Shown: in pieces, positions 63,208-64,000 of the stretch
How positions within the stretch are numbered: position 1 is the first letter of the stretch
Layout of the letters: every line of letters begins with the position of its first letter
NCBI GenBank assembly: GCA_002427885.1
Contig: DIZI01000022.1
Location: 62,001 to 126,000, forward strand
Source: Paludibacter sp. UBA6032
GTDB taxonomy: Bacteria > Bacteroidota > Bacteroidia > Bacteroidales > Paludibacteraceae
Reading direction: 5' to 3'
Length of the DNA: 64,000 bases
Translations under genes and position numbers: made by a program
The notes under the pieces: generated by a model
What the model was told of the DNA's origin: nothing
Seen by the model: the letters and a program-made list of their open reading frames with translations, nothing else
Database searches by the model: none

Positions 63208-64000
63208 TTATTTTAATAGCTTCTTTATATATAAAACACTTAACAAATAAGTAACGATTAATAATCCTCCAAGAAAGCCCCCAATTACAATACCCTTAAT
63301 AAATCCAATTTTACTTTCTATTAATGGTAACCTTGGTGTATCAATTAGCTGGATTATAGGTGTTTCTCTGTTCATGTCAAGTTTCAAAGTTTCAAGATTC
63401 TTGAGTACTTCGGCATACACTGTTCCATACAATTGAACATTATTTTCTTGTTTAATTCGCGGCACAGCAGCAAATTGTAGCGCACTATTTATATTTACTG
63501 AAGAAATTCCAGCACCCTTATATAAAGCATTTTCATATAACCCTCTAATTGAGTCTGCTGTATGTTGCATCATGTCAATATTTATTCTGCTTTGTGACGT
63601 TTTGGTTTGTTTGTAGAATTTATAAGTTTCATCCATTAGTTTCTCTACAAAAAGTTTTGAAAATAATTCGTTTTTACTTGTAAAATCAACATTGACAATA
63701 CTTGTTTTTTTATCTTTTCTAATAACAGTTAATAACTTAGATTTATCAAAATAACTGTAGATATTGAATAAAACACTATCCTGTGCACGTGAAAAAGTTT
63801 CTCTTTTTTGTCCAATTGGAAAGCTCAGATTTTGTAGTTCCGGATGTTTTATGTTGTTTTTCCATTTTTCCCGAAGATTTGAAAATGAAATATAAACTTC
63901 AACTAGATTCTGATTTTTACCTTGATAAATAACAGGAGTAAGGAGAGTTTGCTCAATTGCATAACGTGATTTAATAATTTCAATTAGATTGTCTCCACTA
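63208..64000 (-). CDS. Wzz-like polysaccharide chain-length protein, 5' end cut by the window
   Basis: The minus-strand frame stays open to base 64000, so the start is outside the window; the ATG at 63636 is internal. The visible 264 residues hold a periplasmic helical part with KSRYAIEQTLL and ISFSNLREKWKNN, a helix with LYENALYKGAG, and a C-terminal PIIQLIDTPRLPLIE motif before a membrane segment (IKGIVIGGFLGGLLIVTYLL) and a short basic tail. This is the plan of Wzz/chain-length determinant proteins, with the proline-rich entry to the second membrane helix. It lacks any fused tyrosine kinase, so it is the O-antigen-type form. First gene of the cluster visible here. Confidence 0.8.
   Translation of the reverse strand, partial: SGDNLIEIIKSRYAIEQTLLTPVIYQGKNQNLVEVYISFSNLREKWKNNIKHPELQNLSFPIGQKRETFSRAQDSVLFNIYSYFDKSKLLTVIRKDKKTSIVNVDFTSKNELFSKLFVEKLMDETYKFYKQTKTSQSRINIDMMQHTADSIRGLYENALYKGAGISSVNINSALQFAAVPRIKQENNVQLYGTVYAEVLKNLETLKLDMNRETPIIQLIDTPRLPLIESKIGFIKGIVIGGFLGGLLIVTYLLSVLYIKKLLK

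Overview
The window is a chromosomal segment of a Bacteroidetes bacterium, most likely order Bacteroidales. The evidence is a short primary sigma factor (287 residues), promoters of the Bacteroidetes type (TTTG, about 20 bases, TAnnTTTG; an exact match lies before rpoD), a TonB-dependent receptor with an N-terminal carboxypeptidase-like domain, FISUMP and PEGA lipoproteins, a BT0820-like HAD phosphatase, and a dapA / DUF6913 / ligA run. Genus cannot be fixed from the sequence alone. No rRNA, tRNA, CRISPR array, transposase or phage gene was seen.

Layout. 1-6.3 kb: the 3' end of a DUF4914 gene, then acn, gltA and icd, the citrate-to-2-oxoglutarate arm of the TCA cycle. 6.4-17.1 kb: a MuiA-like surface protein with an inserted TonB-plug-like segment, then housekeeping genes (rpoD, htrA/degP, enolase, a methyltransferase, mutS2, mazG). 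17.4-20.2 kb: a YtrA-type GntR/ABC operon with two small membrane-anchored proteins. 20.4-29.1 kb: a GATase, a serine hydrolase, dapA, DUF6913, ligA, a LolC/E-like permease and a class I aminotransferase. 29.4-31.8 kb: a TonB-dependent receptor.

32.1-43.7 kb is the most unusual stretch: seven co-directional genes, nearly all exported. They encode a transglutaminase-like protein with propeller-like repeats, three proteins with LPP20-like modules (one a clear lipoprotein), a YfaP/DUF2135-like protein, an eight-repeat PEGA protein ending in a probable outer-membrane barrel, and a six-blade kelch lipoprotein. I know of no named system with this composition; it is the best candidate for an undescribed envelope complex. 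44.3-48.5 kb is a siderophore/cobalamin-type ABC importer interrupted by a FISUMP lipoprotein that shares a roughly 95-residue domain with the kelch protein.

48.7-55.6 kb holds a sugar-type MFS transporter, engB, a sodium:solute symporter, recR, a small membrane protein, a HAD phosphatase, a GNAT acetyltransferase and a Sua5/YrdC protein. From 55.7 kb to the window end lies a strongly AT-rich surface polysaccharide cluster on the minus strand (sugar transferase, DegT aminotransferase, two GT2 enzymes, Wzx, Wzy, a methyltransferase and a Wzz-like protein cut by the window end), closed by a clear terminator.

Short palindromic repeats are scattered through the window (14.26, 16.19, 21.36, 21.44, 27.87 and 29.14 kb). 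One lies in frame inside mutS2 and another supplies the C-terminal codons of the GATase gene.
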